Below, piece by piece: positions 19,106 to 29,834 of a stretch of DNA of 64,000 nucleotides. The position numbers were made by a program, and so were the translations under genes. How positions within the stretch are numbered: the stretch's first letter is position 1; every line of letters begins with the position of its first letter. A model generated the notes under the pieces. The model saw nothing but the letters and a program-made list of their open reading frames with translations. It was not told the DNA's origin and searched no databases. Origin of the DNA: an uncultured Bacteroidia bacterium. Lineage in GTDB: Bacteria; Bacteroidota; Bacteroidia; Bacteroidales; ML635J-15. The stretch lies in NCBI GenBank assembly GCA_902776565.1, contig CACYQN010000012.1, positions 1 to 64,000 on the forward strand, given 5' to 3'.

Positions 19106-21046
19106 ATGCTTAAGAATGTCAACAGAACTTGTAAATCGCCACTCTTTGGCTACTACTATCTGCTTTCCGTATATGGATTAGGAATTGTTTTCTTTACGCT
19201 ATTCAGAATCATAACACTAGTCGTATTTTACAACGACCCTAGCTACCCCCACGAATATGGTGTAAACCTATTAAAGGCATTCATTATGGGGTTGAGATTC
19301 GACACTGTAATATCGTGCTACCTACTTAGTTTCCCTATCTTATACATTATAGTCGGCTCGATAGCCGGTATCAGGAAACCAGTGTACTACAAAATCATAC
19401 ACATTCTTATATCAACATTATACGTTATATGTTTCTTCGCCTGTGCAGCCGACATACCATATTTCAAATACTTCTTTACACGACTCAATGCATCGGCACT
19501 CGCTTGGATGGACTCATTCTCGTTTGTATTCCAGATGATTGTTGAAGAACCAATATTCATCTGCTACTTACTAGGTTTCGTTGTCATTTCCATCGCATAC
19601 TTGCTTATTATGAGGCTTATGCGCAAATATTTCCTACAGGACCCGACCTTTGATTCTCGCAAAATGGCATTTAGGATAACTCTGGGAATACTATTTGTCG
19701 GCTTGTGTCTTCTTGGAGCACGCGGTCGAACAACAATAAAAAGTCCGATTCGAGTAGGTACCGCATACTTTTCAAACAATGCCTTTCTCAACCAATTAGG
19801 ACTCAATCCGATATTCACATTTATCAATAGTGTTGCAGAATCGAGCAAGTACAAGGAAATAAACCTGATAGACAGCGACAAGGCAGAAAGAATCGTTGAA
19901 GAACAACTTGAAAATAACGACTGGCAGAATCCGAATATCATAAGGCTAAAACCTAATACCAACATCGTACTTGTACTAATGGAGTCGATGGCAGCCCACA
20001 AGGTAGGGCATTTCGGCGAAGGGCAAAGCCTTACCCCAAACCTCGACAGCATTATTGACAACTCGCTCTGTTACGAAAAAGCCTACAGCGCAGGCATACA
20101 CACATACAACGGGATATATTCCACACTTTTCTCCCATCCTGCAATACTGAACCAGCATAGCATGAAAAAGACGGTAATCCCAAATATGTGCGGACTACCT
20201 CAACAGTTAAGGAGCCATGGCTACAGCACAATGTATTTCACCACTCACGACGACCAGTTCGACAATGTTGCCGGCTTCCTTTACGCCAACGACATTGAGA
20301 CCGTCATATCGCAAAAGGACTACCCTTCGAAAGAAGTCAAAAGCACACTAGGGGTACCCGACCACATTATGTTCGAAAAAGCCATACAGGAACTGAACTC
20401 AATCGACAATGGAAAACCGTTTTTCGTCTGCCTGATGACTGCCAGCGACCACAACCCCTACGTCCTTCCCGACGACATCCCGTTTGTGCCGAAATCTTCG
20501 GAGATGAGCAGGAAGATGATTGAATATGCCGACTGGTCGATTGGAAAATTTGTAAGCGAAGCAAAAGGTTGCAAGTGGTTTGACAACACTTTATTCATAT
20601 TCGTTGCCGACCACGGAGCCTCAGGAAGTTCTATATATGAAATGTCGCTACAATACCACCACATTCCGTTAATATTTTATGCTCCGTCGCAAATAGAACC
20701 ACAGGAAAACGAGCAGTTTGCCTTGCAAATCGACTTGGGTCCTACTGTTCTCGGAATGCTATTCTCCGATTTACAAAGCAACAACCTTGGTATAGACCTC
20801 CAACGCAAAAAGAGAAAATATGCCTTCTTTAGTTGCGACGACAAAATCGGTGTCCTAGACAGCACGCTCTTTCTAATCCATAGGATTAGCGATGGACACG
20901 AAGGGCTATACCTTTACAACAGACAAGATACATGCAACTACATAACCGAGGAAGCAAACAAAGCCGACAGCATGCGTAACTATGCATTTTCGATGATTCA
21001 ACATTCTTTCAATATGCTGAAAAACAAGGCTACCTCCTGCAAATAA
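19106..21046 (+). CDS. LTA synthase-like membrane sulfatase/phosphoethanolamine or phosphoglycerol transferase
   Basis: 646 residues. About five N-terminal membrane helices (to about residue 215) precede a periplasmic alkaline-phosphatase-type catalytic domain. Seen: metal Glu in VLVLMESMAAH, nucleophile Thr probably in GIHTYNGIYSTL, and metal ligands in FVADHGASG. Family members (LtaS, MdoB, EptA-like) move phosphoglycerol or phosphoethanolamine from phospholipid to a surface glycan or lipid A. Since Gram-negative Bacteroidota lack teichoic acid, modification of lipid A or another envelope glycan is likelier. Substrate unknown. Confidence 0.85.
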   Translation: MLKNVNRTCKSPLFGYYYLLSVYGLGIVFFTLFRIITLVVFYNDPSYPHEYGVNLLKAFIMGLRFDTVISCYLLSFPILYIIVGSIAGIRKPVYYKIIHILISTLYVICFFACAADIPYFKYFFTRLNASALAWMDSFSFVFQMIVEEPIFICYLLGFVVISIAYLLIMRLMRKYFLQDPTFDSRKMAFRITLGILFVGLCLLGARGRTTIKSPIRVGTAYFSNNAFLNQLGLNPIFTFINSVAESSKYKEINLIDSDKAERIVEEQLENNDWQNPNIIRLKPNTNIVLVLMESMAAHKVGHFGEGQSLTPNLDSIIDNSLCYEKAYSAGIHTYNGIYSTLFSHPAILNQHSMKKTVIPNMCGLPQQLRSHGYSTMYFTTHDDQFDNVAGFLYANDIETVISQKDYPSKEVKSTLGVPDHIMFEKAIQELNSIDNGKPFFVCLMTASDHNPYVLPDDIPFVPKSSEMSRKMIEYADWSIGKFVSEAKGCKWFDNTLFIFVADHGASGSSIYEMSLQYHHIPLIFYAPSQIEPQENEQFALQIDLGPTVLGMLFSDLQSNNLGIDLQRKKRKYAFFSCDDKIGVLDSTLFLIHRISDGHEGLYLYNRQDTCNYITEEANKADSMRNYAFSMIQHSFNMLKNKATSCK

Positions 21047-21068
21047 GACAGAAACATAGAAACGGCGT

Positions 21069-21085
21069 ACTTCGACAAGCTCAGC
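21069..21085. repeat. Dispersed half-palindrome acttcgacaagctcagc
   Basis: The 17-mer is an exact reverse complement of 34314-34330 and related to copies at 34377, 44679, 44744 and 44974. It lies in the 105-bp gap between two convergent genes. Confidence 0.7.
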
Positions 21086-21151
21086 AACCGCCAGCCATTC
21101 AAACGGGCGAAGCCCATCAAACGGCGAAGCCATTGAAACGTCTTTAGCCCC

Positions 21152-23497
21152 TTAGTTCTCATCAAAATCAAGGTCACCTGCCTGCCCATATTCGTGACAG
21201 TCAATCAAATCCTTGATTCCAGCTGGCATCGGGAACTTGTCGTCGGGACTATATTTCTTGTTGAGCCTCCAGTCGGCATAAACCTTCTTCATATACAAGG
21301 CCCATATAGGCAATGCTGCCGAAGCACCCTGACCAAATTCCATCGAACTGAAACGGATTGTCGGCTCCTCGCCACCAACCCAAGCTCCGTTTACCAAGTG
21401 AGGTGTTACACCCATAAACCAAGCATCAGAATTGTTGTTGGTTGTTCCTGTCTTACCTCCTATTTCGCCAGTAAGATTGTACTTGAAGCGCAACCTCGAA
21501 CCGGTTCCCATATCAACCACACCACGCAACAGCTCTATCATAAGTGCTGCCGTCTCCTCGCTGATGGCTTCGGTCTGTATCGGAATGAAAGATGCAAGTT
21601 CGTTGCCGTCCTTGTCCTCTATTCGCGTAATATATATAGGTCTGGTATAGATGCCCTTGTTTGGATAAGTACAATATGCGCCAACCATCTCGCAAAGCAG
21701 AACCTGCGGAATACCCACGCATATTGATGGGAACGGGTCAATCTGGCTATGTACGCCCATCTTGTTTGCAAGAGCCACAACTGCTTCGGGCGTAGTCTGC
21801 TTCAGTGCCCAAGCCGAAATCTGGTTGAGCGAACCAGCAAGTCCCTGCTTCAACGTGATAGTCTGTCCGTCCAGTTTCGACTTCGAATATCTAGGCGTAT
21901 AATACTGACCAGTAGGCAGTTTGAATGTTTGCTCTACATTCGGAACCTTGGTACAAGGAGAATATCCGTTCTGCATAAGCAGACAATAGATGAACGGCTT
22001 GAACGTAGAACCAACCTGACGGCGCGACTTGGTTGCATTGTCGTACTTGAAGTGCATATAGTTTATACCGCCGACGTATGCCTTGACATGTCCAGTCTGT
22101 GGCTCCATAGAAATAAAGCCTGCCTGCAGAAAACCCTTGTAGTACAACATCGAGTCCATAGGCGTCATAACAGTATCAATGTCACCGTCCCACGAAAATA
22201 CCGACATCGTATCCTTCTCATAGAACGAAGCCTTCATCTCCTCTTCCGAAAATCCAGCCTTCTTCATTACGCGCCACCTTTCAGTCCTGCGCATAGCACT
22301 GTTGATGCATTCTTCCTTCTTCGATGCCGCTATTGACGAATAATACGGAGCATTCTTGTTGTTCTTCATGCTCTTTGTAAAAGCAGGCTGGAGATATGTT
22401 CCAACGTGCTCGGCAACAGCTTCCTCGGCATACTTCTGCATACGGCTGTCGATTGTAGTGTACAACTGCAAACCATCGGAATAAATATCGAAAGATGTAC
22501 CGTCTGGCTTCTTGTTCTTGTTGCACCATCCGTACGACGGGTCGATTGCCCAGTTGATGGAATCCTCGATAAACTCACGCTCATCAACATAGTTTTCGCG
22601 TATAGGCTCCTTTGCACTCAGCCACAACCTTAAGAACTCACGGAAATAGGTTGCAGAACCAAGGTTATGGTCGGCACGACGGAACTTTATGCCAAGTGGC
22701 TCGTTTACAAGCGAATCGTGCTCCGCCTTTGTTATCTTGCCATACTTCAGCATCTGACCAAGCACCGTATTCCTTCGAGCCAAAGCCTTGTCGGGGAAAC
22801 GGATAGGATTGTACATCGACGGATTCTGCGCCATACCCACAAGCATAGCAGCCTGCGTCTTGGTAAGTCCGTATGGAATCGTATCAAAATATATCCTCGA
22901 AGCCGACTCTATTCCCACCGCAAGGTTCAGGAAGTCGAACTTGTTGAGATACATGGTTATTATTTCCTCCTTGGTGTACTGGCTTTCCAACTTGGTGGCA
23001 ATCACCCATTCCTGGAATTTTCTGTTTATAAACTCCAGTTTGCTCATCTTCTGCCTCGGGAAAAGCATTTTTGCAAGCTGCTGCGAAATCGTACTTCCAC
23101 CGCCCTTTGCACTGTTGCCTGTAACAATTCCCTTGAAAACACGTGGCAACGACTTGAAGTCGATACCGCAATGCTCGTAGAAACGGACATCCTCGGTTGC
23201 AATAAGAGCATCAATTACGTTCGGAGAAATTGAATCGTAACGGACATGCGAACGGTTCTCGCGGAAATAGGTTCCCAAAAGCTGTCCGTCGCTGGAATAA
23301 ATACGCGTTGCAAGGTTCTCTTTCGGATTTTCAAGTTCCTCAAACGTCGGCATATAACCCAAAACACCGTGCGACAACAATGCGAAATAAACCACAAACC
23401 CTATCAGAAGCAAGAGGCTCAAACTCCACAAAGTAATGAAAATCCGAACCTTAGTCTTTTTCGTATATGAAACTTTTTCCTTTTTATCGTCTGCCAT
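21152..23497 (-). CDS. mrcA: Class A penicillin-binding protein (PBP1a-type transglycosylase/transpeptidase)
   Basis: 781 residues from ATG 23497, chosen because the upstream extension lacks homology and overlaps the topA promoter. A cytoplasmic tail and one membrane helix (about 20-43) are followed by a GT51 glycosyltransferase with catalytic Glu102 (ATEDVRFYEHCGID) and GGGSTISQQLAKML. The transpeptidase domain has nucleophile Ser497 (STFK, Lys500) and Lys682 in KTGTT. It polymerises and crosslinks peptidoglycan on the periplasmic side. Confidence 0.95.
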   Translation of the reverse strand: MADDKKEKVSYTKKTKVRIFITLWSLSLLLLIGFVVYFALLSHGVLGYMPTFEELENPKENLATRIYSSDGQLLGTYFRENRSHVRYDSISPNVIDALIATEDVRFYEHCGIDFKSLPRVFKGIVTGNSAKGGGSTISQQLAKMLFPRQKMSKLEFINRKFQEWVIATKLESQYTKEEIITMYLNKFDFLNLAVGIESASRIYFDTIPYGLTKTQAAMLVGMAQNPSMYNPIRFPDKALARRNTVLGQMLKYGKITKAEHDSLVNEPLGIKFRRADHNLGSATYFREFLRLWLSAKEPIRENYVDEREFIEDSINWAIDPSYGWCNKNKKPDGTSFDIYSDGLQLYTTIDSRMQKYAEEAVAEHVGTYLQPAFTKSMKNNKNAPYYSSIAASKKEECINSAMRRTERWRVMKKAGFSEEEMKASFYEKDTMSVFSWDGDIDTVMTPMDSMLYYKGFLQAGFISMEPQTGHVKAYVGGINYMHFKYDNATKSRRQVGSTFKPFIYCLLMQNGYSPCTKVPNVEQTFKLPTGQYYTPRYSKSKLDGQTITLKQGLAGSLNQISAWALKQTTPEAVVALANKMGVHSQIDPFPSICVGIPQVLLCEMVGAYCTYPNKGIYTRPIYITRIEDKDGNELASFIPIQTEAISEETAALMIELLRGVVDMGTGSRLRFKYNLTGEIGGKTGTTNNNSDAWFMGVTPHLVNGAWVGGEEPTIRFSSMEFGQGASAALPIWALYMKKVYADWRLNKKYSPDDKFPMPAGIKDLIDCHEYGQAGDLDFDEN

Positions 23498-23539
23498 ACC
23501 GCAAAAATTTTTAAGCCGTAAAATTATAAAAAAAATTCT

Positions 23540-23547
23540 TAATTTTG
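23540..23547 (+). promoter_or_regulatory. -7 box (TAATTTTG) for topA
   Basis: TAATTTTG, 20 nt before the ATG at 23568. The frame is open from 23436, but this promoter implies the shorter start. Confidence 0.6.
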
Positions 23548-23567
23548 CACCCAAATTTATAAGTCGT

Positions 23568-25850
23568 ATGGAGAACAATTTGGTAATTGTAGAGTCACCA
23601 GCTAAAGCAAAGACTATAAAGAAGTTCCTCGGTGATGATTTCATCGTAAAATCAAGTTACGGACACATCAGGGACATTGAAAAAAAGAACTTGGGAATTG
23701 ACATTGACAACGGTTTCACACCCGACTACGAAATTCCCGACGACAAGAAAAAAGTTGTCGCCGACCTGAAAGATGCAGCAGGAAAAGTGAAAGTCGTGTG
23801 GTTGGCTTCCGATGAAGACCGCGAGGGAGAAGCAATTTCGTGGCACTTGAGCGAAGTGCTAAAACTTAAGAAAAGCAACACCAAACGTATTGTTTTTCAC
23901 GAAATTACAAAGGAAGCAATAACCAATGCAATCGCCAATCCGCGCGACATCGACATCAACCTTGTAAACGCACAGCAGGCACGTAGAGTTCTCGACAGAC
24001 TCGTTGGATTCAAGTTGTCTCCGTTGCTATGGAAGAAAATTAAGCCGGCACTTTCGGCAGGTCGTGTGCAGTCGGTTGCCGTCAAGCTAATCGTCGAACG
24101 CGAAAGGGAAATCACCGAGTTCAACTCAAAGTCGGAATACAAGGTTTTCGGTGTCTTCAACATCGAAGGCAATCAAGTAAAGGCCGAACTCAGCAAAAAG
24201 TTCAAGACATACGAGGAAGCAAAGAAATTTGTCGAATCTTGCAAGGATAAAGAATTTAGCGTCAAGGACATAGCAAAGAAGCCTGGCAAAAAGTCACCTG
24301 CACCTCCATTCACGACCTCAACCTTGCAGCAGGAAGCAGGACGTAAATTAGGCTACTCGGTGTCGCAGACAATGAGGTACGCACAGAACTTGTACGAAAA
24401 CGGGTTCATAACCTATATGAGAACCGACTCACTGAATCTTTCGTCTCTGGCAATCAACACGATAAAGAACAACATTACCAAAAACTACGGCGACGACTAC
24501 CTCCACGTAAGAAAATACCAGACCAAGGTGAAGGGTGCACAGGAAGCCCACGAAGCAATAAGGCCGACATTCGTCGACAACGAGACAATCGAGGCTACCA
24601 AGCAGGAACAACGTCTGTACGACCTCATCCGCAAGAGAGCAATCGCTTCGCAGATGGCCGATGCAAAAATCGAAAAGACTATCGTAACTATCGGCGACTC
24701 AACAGACAAATACTCATTCATTGCAACGGGCGAGACAATAATCTTCGACGGTTTCCTCAAACTTTACATCGAATCAACCGATGACGACAATGCTGAGGAA
24801 ACAACTTCGACACTCCCTAATATATTAATAGGTGCAAAGGCTGAAACATCAAAAATTGAAGCTATAGAAAAATTCGACCAGCCGCCATCAAGATACACCG
24901 AGGCAAGCCTCGTGAAGAAGATGGAAGAACTCGGAATCGGCCGTCCGTCAACTTACGCGCCGACAATCTCCACAATACAGCAGCGCGAATATGTCGTAAA
25001 GGAAAGCAAGCCAGCAAAGAAGAGAACTGTAAAGACAATAACCCTGTCGAAAGGCAAAATCAAGGAAAGCACCGCCAACGAAAACTACGGAGCCGAAAGC
25101 AACAAGCTTTTCCCGACTTCGATTGGTATTGTTGTAACCGACTATCTTACAGCGCACTTCGACGACGTACTCGACTACAACTTCACAGCACAGATTGAAG
25201 AGAAGTTCGACGAAATCGCTATGGGCAAGCTCAAGTGGAACGATATGCTCAAGTCATTCTACAAGGCTTTCGACAAGGAAGTTGACTCCTCGCTCAAGGA
25301 AAAGGAAACCTCGAAATGGGAACGCAACATCGGCAACGACCCCAAAACCGGCGCACCTATAATAATAAAGATAGGCAAATACGGACCATACGCATCAATC
25401 GAAACCGGCGACAAGCCAATGTATGCCAGCCTTCGCAAGAACCAGAACATTGAAAGCGTAACTCTCGAAGAAGTGCTCGACCTGTTCAAGCTGCCACGCG
25501 AAATTGGCGAATACGAAGGTGATGCCGTTACCGTATCACTCGGCAAGTTCGGACCATACGTCAGGAACAACGGCAAGTTCTACTCGCTGGCAAAGACCGA
25601 CGACCCGTATTCAATAACATTGGACAGAGCCATCGAACTCATCGAGGAAAAGAAGGAGAAGATGAAAAACTCACTCTGCAAGACTTTCGACGAGATGCCC
25701 GACATGCAGATACTGAAAGGACGCTTCGGACCATACATTGCATACCAGAAAAAGAACTACAAAATTCCAAAGAACATATCTCCAGAAGAAATCACATTGG
25801 AACAGTGCAAGAGCATCATCGAAGCGGCTCAGGAGAAGAAGAAAAAGTAA
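23568..25850 (+). CDS. topA: DNA topoisomerase I (type IA)
   Basis: 760 residues. Relaxes negative supercoils. Begins directly with the Toprim domain (LVIVESPAKAKTIKKFLG), which supports the start. Active-site Tyr283 is in GFITYMRTDS. The C-terminus carries three GxFGPY / GKYGPY topoisomerase C-terminal repeats rather than Cys4 zinc fingers, then a lysine-rich tail. Divergent from the PBP gene. Confidence 0.96.
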   Translation: MENNLVIVESPAKAKTIKKFLGDDFIVKSSYGHIRDIEKKNLGIDIDNGFTPDYEIPDDKKKVVADLKDAAGKVKVVWLASDEDREGEAISWHLSEVLKLKKSNTKRIVFHEITKEAITNAIANPRDIDINLVNAQQARRVLDRLVGFKLSPLLWKKIKPALSAGRVQSVAVKLIVEREREITEFNSKSEYKVFGVFNIEGNQVKAELSKKFKTYEEAKKFVESCKDKEFSVKDIAKKPGKKSPAPPFTTSTLQQEAGRKLGYSVSQTMRYAQNLYENGFITYMRTDSLNLSSLAINTIKNNITKNYGDDYLHVRKYQTKVKGAQEAHEAIRPTFVDNETIEATKQEQRLYDLIRKRAIASQMADAKIEKTIVTIGDSTDKYSFIATGETIIFDGFLKLYIESTDDDNAEETTSTLPNILIGAKAETSKIEAIEKFDQPPSRYTEASLVKKMEELGIGRPSTYAPTISTIQQREYVVKESKPAKKRTVKTITLSKGKIKESTANENYGAESNKLFPTSIGIVVTDYLTAHFDDVLDYNFTAQIEEKFDEIAMGKLKWNDMLKSFYKAFDKEVDSSLKEKETSKWERNIGNDPKTGAPIIIKIGKYGPYASIETGDKPMYASLRKNQNIESVTLEEVLDLFKLPREIGEYEGDAVTVSLGKFGPYVRNNGKFYSLAKTDDPYSITLDRAIELIEEKKEKMKNSLCKTFDEMPDMQILKGRFGPYIAYQKKNYKIPKNISPEEITLEQCKSIIEAAQEKKKK

Positions 25851-25900
25851 ACGGAAAATTACTATCTGCTTAGTATTTTGTTAAAAACATGACTTATTTT

Positions 25901-25940
25901 GGAGGCTCTGCAAAAAAAAAATTGCCGAGCCTCCATTTTT
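25901..25940 (+). terminator. Terminator-like hairpin after topA
   Basis: GGAGGCTC-T-GCAA pairs with TTGC-C-GAGCCTCC across an A-rich loop, followed by five T. The remainder of 25851-26150 is AT-rich, with no gene I can support. Confidence 0.75.
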
Positions 25941-26150
25941 CAGACAAAAAAAGCGAACAATACACAAATGCCAACAATAAGAAAATCAAATTATTAACTA
26001 CAAATATTGGTTTAAACAAAAAAAAGTTCATAAAATTTGGTCGCGTAAAAAAAAAGCATTTAATTTACCAACTTGAAATTTGGACATAGACTATACGTTT
26101 ATAAACTGATATGTTAGACACTATTGTAAAACGAAAATAACGGAAACAGT

Positions 26151-27089
26151 ATGAGAAAAGGGTTAATACTATTGGGACTGTTTATGATGCTTTCCGCATG
26201 TTGGTCGTTTGCACAGAATGACTCTCACTTTAGCTTGTTCGAATACTCCCAGAACCTATATAATCCGGGAGCGGCAGGAGCAAACAACGCAATATGTATC
26301 ACAAGTATGCATCGTCAGCAATGGGTAGGATTTGACGACCACCCTCAAACGACCATATTTACCTTCGACATGCCAATCAAGGACTTCTTAGGTCTAGGTG
26401 CTGCAGTAATGCACGAAACCATTGGTTTCCACAACGATGTGAGCTTTATGGTGAATGCTGCATACAGACACGAATTTTCGTTCGGAATACTTGGTGCCGG
26501 CGCAAGTTTCGGCATTTTAAATAGAAGTATTGACGGTGAATGGAAAACCCCAAGTTCTCTTGGCGGAGACCCGGTTTACCGCGACCCGACAATACCTCAC
26601 AAGGACAGCAAGGTTGCATTCGACATGCACTTGGGCGCAACTTTATACGGCAAGAATTATTGGGCTGGAATTTCTGCTAGCCACCTTACTAGACCGACAT
26701 TGAAATTCAGCGGAACCAATTCGACTTACGTTGCAAGACATTACTACATTGCAGGTGGTTACAACTGGACTTTGCCAAATCCATCCAGCGACTTGCTATT
26801 TTCTGCAATGGCAGTTTACGCATCTACTTTCGAATTCCAAATCAATGCTAAATACTTGTACGAAAAGAAGTTCTGGGCTGGACTTTCATACAGGTTCAGC
26901 GATGCTATCGTACCTATGCTTGGTATCCATTTAGCTTTTGGCATGAGTATTGGATATAGCTACGATATTCCTATTGGAGGAAACACCTATAAATATAATA
27001 CAGGATCTCACGAAATTATGGTCAGGTATTGTTTCAATGTTTCCAAGAACAACAATATGGGTAGATATAGAAGTGTTAGAAGATTATAA
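26151..27089 (+). CDS. porP: T9SS outer-membrane protein PorP/SprF
   Basis: 312 residues. Signal peptide (to CWSFAQ), then the family's opening motif FSLFEYSQNLYNPGAAG and a 14-strand-type beta-barrel pattern. PorP/SprF proteins sit in the outer membrane and cooperate with the PorK/N ring. First gene of the T9SS operon, 28 bp before porK. Confidence 0.93.
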   Translation: MRKGLILLGLFMMLSACWSFAQNDSHFSLFEYSQNLYNPGAAGANNAICITSMHRQQWVGFDDHPQTTIFTFDMPIKDFLGLGAAVMHETIGFHNDVSFMVNAAYRHEFSFGILGAGASFGILNRSIDGEWKTPSSLGGDPVYRDPTIPHKDSKVAFDMHLGATLYGKNYWAGISASHLTRPTLKFSGTNSTYVARHYYIAGGYNWTLPNPSSDLLFSAMAVYASTFEFQINAKYLYEKKFWAGLSYRFSDAIVPMLGIHLAFGMSIGYSYDIPIGGNTYKYNTGSHEIMVRYCFNVSKNNNMGRYRSVRRL

Positions 27090-27117
27090 ATTAGAAACTT
27101 ACTAAATATTATATATT

Positions 27118-28785
27118 ATGAGAAAGTTACTTGTCATTTTAGCAATATTCATCATCGCCCTCGCTAGCGGTTGCAGCTACTCGGGCAATGGCGAATTGAC
27201 AGGGGTAGAACGTAAGACGTGGTACACTCCTGACCCTTATGGAATGTTATTCATTCCTCCTGGCTCATACCAGATGGGACCAAGCGACGAGGATGTCCCT
27301 TACGCAATGACAGCACAATCGAAAACTGTTACCATTCAGGGATTCTGGATGGACGAAACGGAAATTACCAATTCCGAATATAGGCAGTTCGTTTATTGGG
27401 TAAGAGACTCATTAGCATTGACTACATTAGGTAAGGAAACTAAAAATTCGGTCGATTTCGGCGATATTAGCACTAAAAAGTCTTATCAGCCAACCGACTT
27501 CATCATTGACGATGCAGAAGTGTCCGAAGAAGAAGTTAACTTCATGACAAACATGTACGAAAACGGTGAATTCGATTTCGACGACTACGACAATAACAAT
27601 TTCCTTGACTGGAACGGACCGCTGGATTACAATGACTTGGAATTGAAGGGAATTTTGATTAAGAACGAAATTCCTAACAACTTCAACCAGACATTGTTCC
27701 TCCTTCCTCCTGCTGAATTGTATAGGTTCAACCGTAAGATTGATATGAATACCGATGCTCTTTACTATGAATATTTCTGGTTAGACCTCAAGCAGGCCGC
27801 TCAGAAACACGTATTCAAGCCAGGGGATGACGGTGTTATCCAGGATGCAGAACTTGCACGTAACTTCGAACGTGAACCCGACCACGGATTGAGAATCGGA
27901 AGACACTTCAACCCGGAAACCGGTCAGTATGAAGGTACAATAAAGGACCGTGAAAAACTGAAAGAAGATGCTGAATGGGAAGACTTTGCAAATAGAGACG
28001 TAAAGAACTACGAAGGCAAGTCTGATGCAGGAAGACATGGCGGTAGATACAGCTACTATATGCACGAAAAGGTACATATCTATCCTGATACACTTTGCTG
28101 GATTAGCGACTTCACATATTCGTACAACGAACCGATGGCAAAGGCTTACTTCTGGCATCCGGCATACGACTACTATCCAGTAGTTGGTGTTACTTGGAAA
28201 CAAGCATCAGCATTCTGCGTATGGAGAACCATGTTGAAGAACGCATCTCAGGCAGCAGCAGGCGATGCAGCTCTTCAGGACTACAGACTTCCTACCGAAT
28301 CGGAATGGGAATATGCAGCACGCGGTGGTCTCGACCTCATGATGTATCCTTGGGGCGGTTTGTACACTCGTAACTACAGCGGTTGCCACGTTGCTAACTT
28401 CAAACCTATGAGAGGTAACTACGTTGACGATGGTGGTGTCCAGACTCTTATGGTTGCTACATTCGACCCGAACGAATTCGGTCTGTACGATATGGGCGGC
28501 AACGTAGCAGAATGGACAAGCAACGCATTCGACGAAGCTTCGTACAATTATACTCACGACTTGAATCCTGACTACCAGTACTATGCACATCCAGACGATA
28601 TGCCAGCACTGAAGAGAAAGGTCATCAGAGGCGGTTCGTGGAAAGACGTGTCATACTACATGCAGAATGGCAGCCGTACATACGAATATCAGGATTCGGC
28701 AAAATGCTACATCGGCTTCAGATGTGTAAGGGAATACCTCGGCCGTCATAGAGGCGATGGAACTTCTTATTCGCAAGTTTATTAA
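27118..28785 (+). CDS. porK: T9SS ring lipoprotein PorK/GldK
   Basis: 555 residues. Lipobox LASGC with Cys19, then a sulfatase-modifying-factor (FGE/SUMF1)-like fold, with EITNSEYRQFVYWVRD, LPTESEWEYAARGG, MGGNVAEWTSNAF and a terminal RGGSWKD...IGFRCVR. PorK and PorN form the large periplasmic ring under the outer membrane. The enzyme fold is structural in this family. An acidic insertion (about 130-175, DDYDNNN) lies between the first two conserved blocks. Confidence 0.96.
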   Translation: MRKLLVILAIFIIALASGCSYSGNGELTGVERKTWYTPDPYGMLFIPPGSYQMGPSDEDVPYAMTAQSKTVTIQGFWMDETEITNSEYRQFVYWVRDSLALTTLGKETKNSVDFGDISTKKSYQPTDFIIDDAEVSEEEVNFMTNMYENGEFDFDDYDNNNFLDWNGPLDYNDLELKGILIKNEIPNNFNQTLFLLPPAELYRFNRKIDMNTDALYYEYFWLDLKQAAQKHVFKPGDDGVIQDAELARNFEREPDHGLRIGRHFNPETGQYEGTIKDREKLKEDAEWEDFANRDVKNYEGKSDAGRHGGRYSYYMHEKVHIYPDTLCWISDFTYSYNEPMAKAYFWHPAYDYYPVVGVTWKQASAFCVWRTMLKNASQAAAGDAALQDYRLPTESEWEYAARGGLDLMMYPWGGLYTRNYSGCHVANFKPMRGNYVDDGGVQTLMVATFDPNEFGLYDMGGNVAEWTSNAFDEASYNYTHDLNPDYQYYAHPDDMPALKRKVIRGGSWKDVSYYMQNGSRTYEYQDSAKCYIGFRCVREYLGRHRGDGTSYSQVY

Positions 28786-28845
28786 TTAGAGAATTATATT
28801 GTTTTATTTAAGTTAAGTATTTAAAAACTAAAAAAAGTTAAAATT

Positions 28846-29781
28846 ATGAGTCTTGGTGAATTGACCCAAACGCACGGGTACAAAGTATTTATGGGTTACG
28901 TTTACGGTTGGGGTGCAACCGTAGTTATGGTTGGTGCATTGTTCAAAATCCAGCACTATCCTGGTGCTAGTGTCATGCTTATCGTAGGTCTTATGACGGA
29001 AGCTGTAATCTTCTTCCTTTCAGCATTCGAACCACCTCACGAACAAGTTGACTGGAGCTTGGTTTACCCCGAACTCGCAGGTATCGACAAGGATATGGAT
29101 TCTATCAATGTTGAAGATAAGAAGGCTGCTGTTAAATCAAAGAAGTCGGCTTTGGAAAAATTCGACGCTATGATTGAAAACGCAGAGATTACCCCTGAAT
29201 TATTCGAAAAGTTGGGTCATGGTTTGAAGAACTTGAATACTACAACCGAAAAGTTGAAAGATGTATCTGATGCAACAGCAGCAACTAACAACTACGTTGC
29301 TAACTTTGAAAAGGCATCTGAAAAGGTTAATTCATTCGCAGAAGCATACGGAGCATCAGCAGAAAAGCTCAACGTACAGGCAGAAAAGTTGGCTAGCGCT
29401 TACGAAAGGTCTGCTATGTCGGTTGGCAATTCTGGTGACGAACTTTCGGCAACTTACACCAAGCTCATTGCTTCGATGAACAAGGAACTCGAAACTTCGG
29501 CTGGCAGCGGCAAGTCGTACAACGAGCAACTTAACATAATGAATAAGAACCTTATGGCTTTGAACTCTGTTTACGAAATGCAACTCGAAGGCACAAACAA
29601 GCAGTTCGAAGCAGCAAAGAAGTTGTCAACTGGCTTGGACGAAATCATGGCAAACATGAAGCAGTCGGCAGAAGATACAAAGCGTTACAGAGACGAAATA
29701 GGAAGATTGAGTTCGAACTTGGCAGCAATGAACACTATTTATGGAAATATGTTGGCTGCAATGAATTTCAAGCAAAATTAA
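28846..29781 (+). CDS. porL: T9SS inner-membrane motor protein PorL/GldL
   Basis: 311 residues. Two membrane helices near the N-terminus (about 13-62, including GWGATVVMVGALFKIQHYPG) hold the charged residues used for proton flow, followed by a long helical cytoplasmic tail rich in A, E and K with coiled-coil character. With PorM it forms the proton-driven motor that powers secretion. The sequence uses GCT/GTT/AAG codons heavily, consistent with high expression. Confidence 0.95.
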   Translation: MSLGELTQTHGYKVFMGYVYGWGATVVMVGALFKIQHYPGASVMLIVGLMTEAVIFFLSAFEPPHEQVDWSLVYPELAGIDKDMDSINVEDKKAAVKSKKSALEKFDAMIENAEITPELFEKLGHGLKNLNTTTEKLKDVSDATAATNNYVANFEKASEKVNSFAEAYGASAEKLNVQAEKLASAYERSAMSVGNSGDELSATYTKLIASMNKELETSAGSGKSYNEQLNIMNKNLMALNSVYEMQLEGTNKQFEAAKKLSTGLDEIMANMKQSAEDTKRYRDEIGRLSSNLAAMNTIYGNMLAAMNFKQN

Positions 29782-29834
29782 TTTCCGCATAGAGAATTAT
29801 TAACTGATTGTTTAACATTAAAAAGTAAAGTTAT

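Noticed and set aside
25889..26089. Lysine-rich 66-codon frame before porP
   Set aside because: AT-rich leader containing a terminator hairpin. No protein features.
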